A stretch of DNA of 64,000 nucleotides from Mercurialis annua (taxonomy: Eukaryota; Streptophyta; Magnoliopsida; Malpighiales; Euphorbiaceae). Positions 13,362-25,360 of the stretch are shown piece after piece (the stretch's first letter is position 1; the number at the start of each line of letters is the position of its first letter). Both the position numbers and the translations under genes were made by a program. The stretch lies in assembly GCF_937616625.2 (NCBI RefSeq), contig NC_065575.1, positions 5,091,501 to 5,155,500 of the forward strand, read 5' to 3'. The notes beneath the pieces are model-generated. The model made no database searches. It was not told the origin of the DNA and saw only the letters and a list, made by a program, of their open reading frames with translations.

Positions 13362-15242
13362 CTAATCAGACTCTGAATCAGTTGAAGGATATTCTCCATC
13401 ACTATCATTACTACTACCATAGTCATCAATCCAGGGTCCATTGAAAAACCGAAGCTTCGTGCACCTATCTTCCAGATCACCTTCCAGCCTCACATTCCAG
13501 CAGCCTCGAATGTCAAGGTGTGATAGAGCCTTACACTCGGTGAGGATTGCGTCGAGACCAGAGTCTCCGAACGTGCCAAACCCGAGTTCAAGATGCTGAA
13601 GCCCTGGCATTATATTGGCAATGGCCATTGCCTCAATATCATTAGAGCGGGAAGCGTTTCCTTGCGCCGGTCTCTCCCACTCTGGTGGGGGCATATTTCT
13701 CCTCAGATGAATCAAGGATTTGCAGTTCTTCCCCAATGCTTCAATACCTTTCGATGTGATCTTCAAACAATAGGTTATGTCTAGAACTGTCAAGTGTAGT
13801 AGTGAGGCTGCGTGCTTTTCGACTATCTTGTCGGTGACTTCACTCATCGGAATCTGCAGTACTTTGAGGTATTTCCCACTATTATAAAAGAATAAGACAA
13901 GACATTCAAATACACATACTATGGCAATTCAGGATTCATTCAGGTAACTATATATATATATATATATAAAGCTGTAGCAAGTTCTAAAAGTTCTCAAGTC
14001 CCAGCATCCCTAAAAATCAGAAATAGAAAATCTTAATAGTCACCTAAACACTGATGTAGCAGTAGTACTGTAACGAAAATTCTAAAACGGGAAATAGCGA
14101 GACAGAAAACAGCGGAACTATAGTTTTTCTTACAAAAATGAATTATAAGAGATCAAGTTTCGTAGTTTCCGAAGTGTTTCTGAAAATGAAAATCAGAAAT
14201 ACAAAAGCTTTCAATAGCCTAAACATCAATGCAGTACAAATATGGTAGCAAAACCACATTTTTTATAAGAATAGCTCAAAATATCGAGTTTCAAAGTTTT
14301 AGAAACGTAAAACTCGAGATGTTTCCGTGCAACATCGTAAACACCCTTTTGTAAGGTTGCAAAACAGGGGATAAGAAAGAAAACTTCTTCCCCAAACAAT
14401 GTTTCAGCAACTATTATGACTACATATATAAATGGCGCTCCAATTGACAAGACTTAAGAACCTACTTAACTTAATCTCAACAAAACAATGAGAGCAACAA
14501 AGGAGACATCAAACAACAAATTCAACATCAAAATTAAAAATTAAAAAAAAAACAGAAAGACAAACAAATTAATATCCTGTTCAGAGCATACAATAAGACA
14601 TGTTTAAGTTTTATTTAAAACTAAAACATCTCAGTTTCCCAGATTTTAGGTTATAACCTGACTCTGTTAGCTATTTTAGGATTTGCATCAGACTCCATGT
14701 CCATACAAGAAGGTTGTCTTTAAGAACTTGAAACTCTTTAATATTTGAAAATCTTGAAACCCTTTTGAAAACTTTCCTTCCATTAAAATGGGTTCATTTC
14801 ATTTCATTTTCTTTTCGTTTTAAATGGACAAGAAACCGATTTCTTTGAAGAAAAGTCACAGCTTTTTACAAAATAAAAGTAAATAAAAAATGGCGCACCA
14901 GTTAGCAGCAAAAGCAAAACCAGCATCCCCAAGCTTGTGTGCAGACAGCAAGCGAAATGCGCCTCTACTACGCTTAATGAGCTTACGCACGGCCGAGTCA
15001 ACTCGATCAGCGGACCGAAACTGACGGCGACACCATTGTTGGATGTCTATTTCAGACCAGCAGTAAGGTCCATAAACACAAGCCAGCCATGACTTACACA
15101 CCAATGACACGTGTCCTACTCTCTCTTCAGCTGGGATACGGACTAGTATGAGTGCCAGTATTTCAGGGTTGAGCTCCTCCCACCTGGCGGAGGCCGCGGT
15201 GGTTAAGCTGCCGTTTCTTTTGGGAGAAGAAAGAGTGGCCAT
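13362..15242 (-). CDS. F-box protein, SKIP1/FBW2-like, with LRRs
   Basis: Two exons on the minus strand (15242-14899, then 13878-13362) join as AAC TG|T GGG to give 286 residues. F-box proteins recruit substrates to SCF ubiquitin ligases through a SKP1-like partner. The F-box spans about residues 19-60 (RWEELNPEILALILVRIP, VSLVCKSWLACVYGPYCW). It is followed by RKLIKRSRGAFRLLSAHKLG and then leucine-rich repeats: VLDITYCLKITSKGIEALG, HLRRNMPPPEW, LQHLELGFGTFGDSGLDAI, HLDIRGCWNVRLEGDLE. The C-terminal tail is acidic and Ser-rich. The order and wording match plant SKIP1-type proteins. The single intron is 1020 bp and AT-rich. A transposon lies about 80 bp upstream of the ATG, so the promoter or 5' untranslated region is probably altered. 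The substrate is unknown. Confidence 0.9.
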
Positions 15243-15744
15243 TGTGTCTGAAAATGTAAAACCACAAAAAAGGTGTCACCTTTTGTTTTCTGTATATTTC
15301 GCTTCTCTGTCTCAGTCTGTCGGCTAATAATCATCGACGGTCCTCGACCTGTACCCTTAGCTTCCGTAAACCCCCCAACCTTTCAAAAGCTTCCCTAAAC
15401 CCCTCAACCTTTGTGGCGGCGCCATTCACGGTCCTTATGGACGAAAACACCCTTACAAAAAAAAAAAAAATTGGCGGCTGGCGGCGCCACGTCATCTGAC
15501 ATGTCAGAATTTTTTAAAAAAAATGAAAGCCCCAAAATACCCCTAAAATAAGCTAATCAAACCAAAATTCAATCATATTCGATCCAACCAAACCAAAAAA
15601 AAAATGAACCAAACTAACCAAACCACCATCCACCATCCACCCGCCGCCGGTACAGTCGCCGGTCGTCATCTCCGGCGACCATCTGTTCTAAGAACAGATC
15701 TGAAAACCCAGATCTGTTCTTAGAACAGATCAACAGATCTTAGT

Positions 15745-16007
<263 letters not shown>

Positions 16008-16213
16008 TGAGTATTTGAGAGATAGAGAGAGAAGACTGGTAAAGAGTTTCTATACTGTTTTGTCTGGTGTATTTCAAAAGTAACAAACACAATCAGATAG
16101 AGACAAAGCAAGAGCTGGTTTTACATGTGGCTTTGCATGATAGAACAATAAATCACGCCAATAGACCAGTGTAGTGATCTGTCAATTCTATACAGTTAAT
16201 TTCAAATCCTTTA

Positions 16214-16441
16214 TTAACTAATCACATATTTGCTGATGAAACACTGATCGTTATCCCGTTTACTTATTGCAGAAAATGTATTTAACCTTTGCAGTTTTCC
16301 TAATCTGGCTGGAATTAAATTTAGGAAACTAAGACGTGGATTCCAGGAGGTAATGTGGTCGTTCAGGAAAATAGCATCCAACGGACGATCAAACAGATTA
16401 GAAGGAACAGACCCTTCAAACTCATTAAACCGCAGATCCAA
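16214..16441 (-). pseudogene. leucine-rich repeat extensin (LRX) fragment
   Basis: The minus-strand frame begins [13 protein letters not shown] and continues [15 protein letters not shown], a stretch characteristic of the LRR domain of plant LRX cell-wall proteins (D-L-R-F-N-E-F-E-G then D-A-I-F). After DAIFLND the similarity decays, with only TS-x-x-P and [11 protein letters not shown] remnants. The fragment starts abruptly next to the palindrome block, as expected for DNA captured by the surrounding MULE. It has no signal peptide or extensin region and is not a functional gene. Confidence 0.7.
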
Positions 16442-17124
16442 GTACCGTCTTCTCAGTTCGTCTGAGAAGACGAACAGATCTGTTCTTAGAACAGATCTGA
16501 TTTCCAGATCTGTTCTAAGAACAGATCACATCTGTTCTTCAAGAACAGATGTGAAATCTGTTCTTGAAGAACAGATCAGAACAGACGGTGGCGACCGGAG
16601 GTGGCGGCCGAGGTGGCGGCCGGAGGTGGTGGCCGGACCGGCGGCGGTTGTTGGCCATATGGTCTGATTAGGCTGTTTTGGGTTTGGTTAGATTAGACTA
16701 GGGTGTTTTGGTTTGATTTTGATTTGGTTAAATTAAGGGTGTTTTGGGGTTTTTGAATATTTTTGGACCTATGATGACGTGGCGCCGTCAAATTTTTTTT
16801 TTTTTTTGCGCCGCCAGCCGCCAAATTTTTTTGTAGGGATATTATCGTCCATAAGTACCGTGAATAAGCGCCGCCACAAAGGTTGGGGGGTTTAGGGAAG
16901 CTTTTGAAAGGTTGGGGGGTTTACGGAAGTTAAGGGTAAAGGTCGAGGACCGTCGATGATTATTAGCCCAGTCTGTCCTTTCGTTTTTCTCCTTCCTCCA
17001 TAACGTTCATGTAAATCATTTTTAATTTTATAAACTAACATTTGAGTCCCTAATTGAAATGTTTGTGTCTTTTAAGCCCCTGGAGAGTGGAGACTTTTTA
17101 AAGACAAACATTTTATTTGGGGGG

Positions 17125-17890
17125 CTTCAATTCAAACCTAACTATAAGTTCGGATTACATCAAACTGAAAAGTTCGTTTCGGTTCGATTTAGTTAAAAAA
17201 GGCAAAATTTCATATATTTATTTTTTAATTTAAAAATTTAAAAATTATTATCTAATAATTTTTCATGTATATTTATTAGTATATGTATCTATTGTGTGAA
17301 TTTTATTATTTATGTGTAAAATGTAACTAAAGAAAAAAGATTAAAAATTAAGGTACAAATATATACTCCCTCCGTTCCACTCTAATTGACAAAATATGGA
17401 GTTTTTGGTATCCCATTCTAATTGACAAAACTAACATAACTATAATTTTTTTTTTAATTTTCCATCTTCACCCTCATTTAAAGTCATGTCTTTTATGGAA
17501 AAATGGTGAATATTTAATGAAATTTTGACTAATATACTAATAGCATTAATTAGCTCTATTATCAATAGAAGGGTATATAAGTAACTCTCTATGTCATTTA
17601 TTAGTTTGTATTGGTTATTATAATTTAGTTATTTTGTCAATTAGAGTGGGACGGAGGGAGTATATATTTATATTATTATAATTTTAAATCTATTTTTTAA
17701 TTTTTTGTTCAGTTTTTCATTTTTGGTTATTTCGGCTTTTAAAATGCCCAAACTTAATTAAAAACCCAAACACCAAAATTTTAAACAATTATAAACCGAA
17801 TTAAACCATATTCATTAAATAACCAAACTATAATCACAATTGCATTTCGGTTCGATTTGGTCTTATAGTTCGGTTCGGCTTTTACACTCC
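17125..17890. mobile_element. possible hAT-like element interrupted by Stowaway
   Basis: The right end reads GTTCGGCTTTTACACTCCTAA and the left contains TATAAGTTCGG and TTCGTTTCGGTTCGATTTAG, in partial inverse symmetry with ATTTCGGTTCGATTTGG at 17845-17861. The Stowaway at 17366-17660 lies inside. I could not fix the left terminus or a TSD. Confidence 0.35.
17366..17660. mobile_element. Stowaway-like MITE (Tc1/mariner)
   Basis: The ends are CTCCCTCCGTTCCACTCTAA and the inverse TTAGAGTGGGACGGAGGGAG, with TA on each side. The inverted match continues inward (TTGACAAAATA / TATTTTGTCAA). Non-coding. Confidence 0.85.
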
Positions 17891-18026
17891 TAATTAGAGA
17901 CGTCCTCATCAGAATAAAAAAAAAAAAGGCATCACAAGAAACAGACCATAATTTATTCATAATCATAATTTGAAAAGTTAAGAGGCAATACAATCCTTTT
18001 GCACGTTATTTTTTCCCCAAAACGGC

Positions 18027-20970
18027 TCAACTATGGCTATTAATCACTCTACAATTAGTTCGAATTTCTCCAGCAGAACCTGTCAACACATCAATTTGAC
18101 CCATTTTGACCATGGCTGCACCAAATTTGGTCATCCAAAGGACAGGATATCTCGCATTTTGAACCACTTGGCTTGCTGAAGATGGGTTGGTCAAGAGAGC
18201 CTGATCCGAAGTGAATAACCCTCGGTTCGAAAGGACATCTACGTAGTAGTCTGCATCGGTTATGGTTGGACTCGATGGGTTCATAGGAACCACTGAGTTA
18301 GAGTTTTGGCCACCTTTTGGGCATTGCTGCTTTAACCTGTTTGCATACGCGGCATCTAAGCTTGGATCTTGACTAACCGTTGCACTGAAATTGTATAGTC
18401 TGTTGGTGAATGAAGTGCAGTGCGATCGACCTATGGTGTGTGCTCCTACATTGGCAACCAACACAAAAGTTTAAGTTATAAAATAGTAGTGCTTATTGAT
18501 CTATCCATGAAGCCAGAATCGTTAGTAATCGCCGGTCAGCCATACGGGAGGTAATTAATGGCCACATAAAAATAGTACTTAATCTAGTTTATATTTACCG
18601 GAAAGTGTAACCATTTCTGCTTGTGAGAGGCCCTTGTTTGCAAATGATTGTGTGAGTTGATCCACAGTAAATGTTGGAGGAGGTAAGTTTGAGGACGTCT
18701 CCGAAGATACAGAAATTCTGCCATCTCTTCTTCCCGCTGGTACATCATATCCAACTCCTCCGGTCTGCATATATAATAATGAATTAAAAATATCATTTCC
18801 ACATTTTATTTTATTTTATATAAAAGTTCAAGAAACATCTGTTATTGTATTATTTCATATGGAAGTATTCTTTTTAACATGACTAGAAAAAAGGATAAAA
18901 AAATTAATATAAAACTATTCTAAAAAGAAAAATTTAATGTAAAATGAATATAAAATATCCTAAAATAAAGAGTATGATTTTTAAAATAGAATGGAGAGAG
19001 TAATTAGTTAAGTGCTCCAATGATAGATATAATAAACTTATATTTTGTAATTTATTTTTCTAAAATATCAGTTAAAAAATTTAATCTATTATTGAGTATT
19101 TAATTTTTGTTTTAGATGAAAATATTGTTTTCCAACTAAATTAAACAAATTCGGTAAATTATTTGGACAAGAGTTTTTTTTTAAATGTGAGACGTAATTT
19201 TTTTTTAACCGAGATAGATGTATTAAAAAAAAGTGATCCGATATTTTAATTTAGTCAAAAAATACTGAAATACTTTATTTAAATAAAAATGGAAGTTACA
19301 GTATTTTAAAATAAATTGAAGGTTAAGTATCAATTTAAAATATAACGTGAAGTTTCAAATTATTTCTGGTATTTGAAACAAATTAAGCAATTTGTGTTAA
19401 GCTAATGACTCAGCCAATACATCAAAAATTAGTCAAGCTTGGCATGTTTGCAAGAAAATCAAGGGACTTGATTAAAGTAAACTTGTATTGGAGGGGTGCG
19501 CCAGGCCAGTGTTATAGTGCAACACACAGGCGACGCTTGAGAGCCCCAATAGCAAGCTATTGTGACGGACTCTCCCCCTTAAAAAATAAATTTAATATCG
19601 TGTGGGCCAATGACCCACATATCAGATATTAAACTGATAAGAACAGATACTACACTTGATCTTAGCCAAAAGGCCGAGAAAGGTATGATTTGTTCAGCAG
19701 TTGGTTTTCTTATTTATAGACTTAGTCCTCACTTCTTTTTTCTTAAGTTAACGATGTGGGATATTACAACTGTATTTCCCTCGGCCTCAACTACTCTATT
19801 TCCCTCTGCCTCAACCGCTCTATTTCCCTAGCAATCGGCTTCTTTATTTAATCACTCATCACTTGACTATTGTCAACCAATTATCGAATTTAATTATAAA
19901 AAAACAAGAAACATGGAGGATTAAATTGGGTTTATGAAGCTTGATATTCTCTGGTAATTAAGGCAAAAGCACTTGCAGTTATAGTTATTGTATTAAAAAA
20001 ATAAAAATTGAAGTTTAAGTATCAAAGAATGTGGAGTTATGAAATTAATCCGCATATTAATTTACTCACCAACTCAATACTATCTCTTGCTGCAAATGCT
20101 ATTATATCAGCACATGAAACGATTCCTTCACAAACATCTTCAAGTCTAGACTTGGCATCGTCAATCACTTCAAACCCTCTCAGACTAGGATTATTCGTCG
20201 GAGAGTCTTTTTCTGCCTTGTTCGTCGCAGTGGAGTCGATAAGTACCGATGCATCACATCCCTGATTCAATAACATAAAACTAAGTCAACAACTCAATAA
20301 TTTTCTTACCATATATACAAGCCTAATTTATCTATTATATCTTTTTATTTTTAATATTTAACCGTTATAGTTGTATTTTTCTTGATATATTTAAGAAATA
20401 TATCGCTTTAATATAATGTTCGGTTTTATTTTATAACTAATTGAATTCAAAAAAAAACTAATTGAATTAATGAACTCCGACCACTTAAAATCATATATTT
20501 AAGTCAACATAAGATAAATTCATACTAAGTTTAAGGTAAAACATATAAATGAAAAAGAAACAAAGATTACAACATTTCTCTTACCATTATATTTAACTCA
20601 TTAATATATCAATCTTATTTAAAAAAATTATCGATGTACATTATTTAGTTGAATAAATGAAGTAAAATTATACTAATCGAAGAGAATAAAAAATATATTT
20701 AATAAATGAAAATTATTAATTACAAAAATTATCAAATTAGAGCTAGCTACTCATACTTACCCTAACAAAGCAATCATGAAAATGCATTCTAACAAGACCA
20801 GCAGCAATTCCTCGATCCTTAGCAAAACCATCTCTAACAGCACCTTTGACAATAAATTCAGCTAAAGTACAGGAGTTGTCATAAAATCCAACTTCAAGCT
20901 GACAATAAACACTAATTTGATAAAACAAAATAAGCATTATTGAAATTGTATATATTTTTGATGGACTCAT
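18027..20970 (-). CDS. class III (secretory) peroxidase
   Basis: Four minus-strand exons (20970-20761, 20261-20070, 18764-18599, 18445-18027) join in phase to give 328 residues, the usual length. The enzyme is a secreted haem peroxidase that uses H2O2 to oxidise phenolics. A hydrophobic signal peptide ([13 protein letters not shown]) precedes [11 protein letters not shown]. The distal site is [10 protein letters not shown], with catalytic Arg and His, followed by GCDASVLID. The conserved [12 protein letters not shown]...[14 protein letters not shown] follows. Exon 3 carries [10 protein letters not shown]. Exon 4 starts with the proximal haem ligand in [10 protein letters not shown] and continues [16 protein letters not shown]...EIRTNC. 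Cysteines are at the expected family positions. The classic three-intron structure is kept. Intron 2 (18765-20069) houses a U2 snRNA gene in the same orientation. The protein appears intact; its specific substrate is unknown. Confidence 0.95.
19491..19686 (-). ncRNA. U2 spliceosomal snRNA
   Basis: The minus strand begins ATACCTTTCTCGGCCTTTTG at 19686 and contains the branch-point recognition segment GTGTAGTATCTG, the stem-loop IIa region TCAGTTTAATATCTGAT, an Sm-site-like ATTTATTTTTTAAG and the 3' stem-loops ending CTGGCGCACCCCTC at about 19491. The length is about 196 nt, as expected for plant U2. A USE and TATA lie upstream at Pol II spacing, and a sequence resembling the plant snRNA 3'-end box (CAATACAAGTTTAC) follows. 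No poly(A) tract suggests a retroposed copy. It appears to be a complete, potentially active gene within intron 2 of the peroxidase gene. Confidence 0.93.
19711..19762 (-). promoter_or_regulatory. U2 snRNA promoter: USE and TATA box
   Basis: On the minus strand ATCCCACATCG (19762-19752) matches the plant snRNA upstream sequence element RTCCCACATCG, about 66 bp before the U2 start. TATAAATA (19718-19711) follows after about 33 bp. This longer USE-TATA spacing is the one known to direct RNA polymerase II rather than III in plants. Confidence 0.88.
19771..19830 (+). repeat. 24-bp minisatellite upstream of U2
   Basis: Two full units and a half unit of T(G/C)TATTTCCCTC(G/T)GCCTCAA lie at 19771-19794, 19795-19818 and 19819-19830. 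They abut the distal side of the U2 promoter. Confidence 0.75.
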
Positions 20971-22320
20971 AATTATAATTTCACTCTTTAATTACAACTT
21001 TATATTATGGCTACTGCTCAGCTCATCGGTATCATGTGACTATATAGTTGAAGAAAATCGATATTTAATTGAGGCATGCACATGCATGCATACCTAATTT
21101 GATTGCGATCTTAACTATGTAGTGCTATGTGAGAAGGTATTTGCCTAAAATGTCTTCGCTTCTCTATATTTTATTTGTCAAAAAAATAATATAGTTAAAT
21201 AAAAACCTTTTTATAATCAAATATGGGGTTGGTCCTTATGATGCCAAATTGTTACCACTTTTCTTGATTTGATATTGAAATTGTAATTTACAACAAAGTT
21301 GTTGGAACCGGGAGAAACGCAATACATAAAAAAAAATACCTTCACGAGCCCAAAATAAAAACCACATTAGCGGCAAATGTACTCAAAAAAAATTATAGGT
21401 TCTAATTCAGGTTTTGGTTGAATTTTTTTTTAAGAAAATGAGATAAAATTTATACTGAATTTACCGATGAGCTATATCTCAAACGGTATAAGCGATAGGC
21501 AGCAATCTGCTAGATTGTGGAATCGATTTCTCCCACAAGCGTTCTCCCACCGCTTAATTATCAAAAATAGTAGAATGGGAATTAAATTTGGACAGTCGAA
21601 AAATAAAAAGTAAACTAGAAGTTAAGCTCGGACTGAATTGAAATTTTGATTCCGCCACTCTCTACAATTACAAATCAGACACCATATTCAACCCAAATTT
21701 TAAAATAATGGATTAGTTAGTTTTTTCCACATAAATGTTCCTCTATATATATTGGAGAATGGAGAGCGTATGTCAGAGAAATTGAAGCCACGATCTAACA
21801 GTTTGATATATAGCATTATACTATTTGAGTTATAGTTTATTGGTATTTATATTTTTATAAATATGATTTTTTTATCTCCCTTATTCAAAAATGGTATCTC
21901 AAATTTTATTTTGATTTCATGCAATTACCCTTGAATAATTAATTTATACTTATGCATATGCTAATGTGAGATACGGAAATAGAATACGTATATGCATCAT
22001 CATTGTCTGAAATGCAAATTAAATTTACAGTATTATCATATGATATTAATTAAAATTTTGAAATTAATGGTAAGACGCGCTAATAACCCTGAAATGTGGC
22101 TGTTAGAGAAAACAACAATGGAGTCGGTTTCAGAAAATGATCAAATTGTTGAGTTGGATTATGACATGTTTACTATTTCAAAAAGAACACAACCCACTAC
22201 CCTAGATTTGGACAAAATTCATACATCTTAATTGACTCTAATGTGAGAAAATTCAGGAGGAGCAGTTCAATTTTAATATTAATAAAATGCAAGTTACATC
22301 AATCTAATTTGCAATAAGGA
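20971..22320. other. intergenic DNA upstream of the peroxidase
   Basis: The first few hundred bases are probably the peroxidase promoter. The rest is AT-rich. A short frame at 21992-22231 has no recognisable domain and is not supported as a gene. Confidence 0.5.
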
Positions 22321-23182
22321 GGCTAATAATCACCCATGGCACCTCAACTTTAGGGGTACGGGCGCTAAACCCCCTGATGTTTAAAAACGGGCGCTAAACC
22401 CCCTGAACTTTGAAGCGGCGCTCACAAAACCCCTTTTGCTCCAAATATAACGAAAATACCCCTGGCGCCGTTTTTTCAGTTAATTGTCAGTCTTAAAAAA
22501 AAAACTGACACTGCCATATCATCTGACACGTCAGAATTATACCTTTAAAATTTCAAACACCCAAAATACCCTTACTTTAATTTAGAAAAAGACAAAAAAA
22601 AAAAACTCAATCTAATGAATTAACCCAGCAACTGACCCGACCAATACCCCAACCCGACCGACCCGACCACCGCCGGAAAATTTTCCGGTCATCTTCTCCG
22701 ATTTGAAGATGACCGGAAAATTTCCGGTCATCAAAAAAATTTGTTCCTCAGAGGAACAGATCGTCGGATCTGTTCCTCTGAGGAACAGATCGTCGGATCT
22801 GTTCCTCTGAGGAACAGATTCATCTCTGTTCCTCAACATGAGGAACAGATCTGCGCGATCTGTTCCTTGAGGAACAGATCTGAATCTGTTCCTTGAGGTT
22901 TTTTTTTTTTGTCTTTTTCTAAATTAAAGTAAGGGTATTTTGGGTGTTTGAAATTTTTAAGGTATAATTCTGACGTGTCAGATGATATGGCAGTGTCAGT
23001 TTTTTTTTAAGACTGACAATTGACTGAAAAAACGGAGTCCGGGGTATTTTCGTCATATTTGGAGCAAAAGGGGTTTTGTGAGCGCCGCCTCAAAGTTCAG
23101 GGGGTTTAGCGCCCGTTTTTAAACATCAGGGGGTTTAGCGCCCGTACCCCTAAAGTTGAGGTGCCATGGGTGATTATTAGCC
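22321..23182. mobile_element. foldback MULE with palindromic core, 862 bp
   Basis: Identical 9-bp duplications CAATAAGGA lie at 22312-22320 and 23183-23191. The ends are GGCTAATAATCACCCATGGC and the inverse GCCATGGGTGATTATTAGCC. The inverted arms are about 250 bp and include CTAAACCCCCTGA and CTGACACTGCCATAT. The core (22670-22900) holds CCGGAAAATTTTCCGG and repeated GATCTGTTCCTCTGAGGAAC-type palindromes. It has no coding capacity. It shares its first 12 bp with the element at 15322. Confidence 0.88.
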
Positions 23183-23299
23183 CAATAAGGATGATACCAG
23201 ATCAAATAATAGAATCAAAACGATGAAGTCAAATTTATTCAGTTTAATATTGTTAAAAAGTGTTAAGAGCATTCTCAATATATATAGTACTATCTTCTA

Positions 23300-23706
23300 T
23301 AGCAAATTACTATAGAAACCCTACATATGTTGTAATCATAGTTTGTTAACTTTTATTTGAAAATCAAACAATTTGATATCTCAGTTTTAATTTTACAAAC
23401 AATTACGGCCTTCTGTTAAATTTGGATACCAAACTGTTAACGAAATTAAAAGTGAGATAACAAATCATTTGAAAATGAAGTATCAAATTGTTAATATAAT
23501 TGCAAGTGAGGTACCGAATCGTTAACATAAATGAAAGTAAGGTAACAAATATCTGAAAGTGAATATTAAAATATTAACGGAACTAACAAAAACTCCTAAT
23601 TGTTAATGGAATTAAAATTAGGTATCAAATTGTTTGATTTCCAAATAAGAAGTATCAAACTGTGAATTATGACATATATATGAAGACTTTAGAATAATTT
23701 GCTCTC
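23300..23706. mobile_element. long-TIR MITE, copy 1 (related to 36885-37290)
   Basis: The ends are inverted: GCAAATTACTATAGAAACCC at the left and a right end finishing TTAGAATAATTTGC. The body repeats phrases such as TATCAAATTGTTAA(C/T), GGTACC(G/A)AAT and TTTGATATCTCAGTTTT. The element at 36885-37290 has the same organisation and text. I could not identify a TSD with confidence. Confidence 0.6.
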
Positions 23707-24385
23707 TCTTTTATGCTAAATTTAGCATAAAAAAATAGTAGAATATTATCGTTAGTATAGCATTTTAATTTTTTTCCTCATTGCAAAATGAAAAATATTA
23801 TTATAAATACTTTGACAATTACCTATTGATTTTATTATTTTTTCTATAATTTTTTTCAATTATTTATTTAAAATTAATATAAATTTTTTATATAATAATG
23901 AGCTTTTAAAAATATTATTAAAAAAATCGATGAACTATATAAAAACAAATTGTTTTATGTTTCTTTATTATATTAGCCTATGGTCTAATTAAAAAGATTA
24001 ATCGATCGAGATTGTAAAAATAAAAAAATAATATAAAATTTTAAATTGAGAAAATAATATGTTAATTTATAATTGAATTTATATATATTCATTTCTTTTT
24101 TATATAATTGGGAAAGAAAAGTGCTTGTATATACTAATATTTTAGTAATTTTTGTTTAGAATTCTTACATTTAACTCATAATTCAGGCAAAAAAATTAAA
24201 ACAACATCAAAGTTCGATTTCAAATTTTAAATCTTTCAGTTATTGAAGTCATAAAAAAAGTAAATTTGATGCTCAGAATAAATAAAAAAAGACAAACAAA
24301 TATATTATAAAAAGATGAAAGATTAGCATAATTAAATTGATCAAACAAATTATAACTAAATTAACAAATTAGAATAGAAACCAAG
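23707..24385. other. AT-rich intergenic DNA
   Basis: Very AT-rich; I see no gene or clear repeat. Confidence 0.6.
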
Positions 24386-24479
24386 CTGTGATGCGGGTTT
24401 TTCCAGTCATATATAGAACCCGGAGTTAAGCGAGTTTGGTCCCCACCACTACTACTACAATGAGGGAAGTCTAATCGCT

Positions 24480-24722
24480 CCCATCAAAATCTTCTTATGG
24501 AAGATATTTTACACTTTGCTCAGTGCTTTACTTTATTTTACTTTCGTTAGACGGGATGGTAATAAAATTGTCCATCTTCTTGCTCGTCTCTGTCGTCGAG
24601 TGATGAATATGTGATTACGGAAGATGCTCCTAATCACATTTGGTCGTGTATTATCGAGGACTGTCCTCTTTTAACTTCCTTTTAATATAAGTGACTGTTT
24701 ATTGATAAAAAAAAAATTGGAC
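24480..24722 (+). pseudogene. LINE-type RNase H 3' fragment
   Basis: The translation contains FVRRDGNKIVHLLARLC and, after a frame change, DAPNHIWSCIIEDCPLLTSF followed by a stop. This is the wording of the C-terminal RNase H-like domain in plant LINE reverse transcriptases and related RVT_3 proteins (R-x-G/N-x-x-A/V-H-x-L-A-R, then a short tail after a W). It ends about 25 bp before an A-run near 24708-24717, as expected for a LINE 3' end. It is frameshifted and lacks the reverse transcriptase. Confidence 0.55.
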
Positions 24723-25360
24723 TCAATTCAGTTTATAAATTTTTAAAAAAATCAGTTTATTTAATCAAACCAAACCGAAGTAGAAAAAAGACTGTCAAAC
24801 TATCTAATTTAGTTAGATTTGAAATACTTTAGAAGCGCCGCTATTGCCACAACATTTGATGATGACAGAGTAAAATATTTTATTTTAACAAGATCATCAG
24901 CCTTTTTAATAATATAGAAATGGATTCAAATTAAAAAGAGGATAGTTTTGTTAAAATAAAAAATATTGTTCCGACCTTATTAATTATTGCTATGTTAATA
25001 ATAGCGCATCCATACTTTAAATCCTTATAAATTCAGTTCCATGAACTTTTCTTTTTGTTGCAAATATTCAGTCCAATTCAATTCGACTGGAATGTACACC
25101 CCTATCAGCAACAAAGAGAACGTGCAACAGATTTACGTACAAGAGAATCAGCATTTTACAAGGGCCTGAAAGTAGACATTTACTTATAGTTCAGTGACAT
25201 GCCGAATGTCTTAAAAGCTTTATACATACAAACAGAGCATTCAACACTTCTACAAGAAACCCAATCAAATGGATGTCCAATCACATTATATACATCACAT
25301 TAAAGCCGAAACACATTATCCATCATCGACATGACAAACATTAAGGATATCGCTCCAGAT

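Noticed and set aside
18584..18802. Alternative frame over peroxidase exon 3
   Set aside because: The peroxidase frame has GRRDG and [11 protein letters not shown]; the alternative has no family match.
24388..24480. 5S rRNA gene
   Set aside because: Only the A-box neighbourhood matches well. The remaining segments are too diverged, and a LINE fragment follows. Kept only as a low-level finding.
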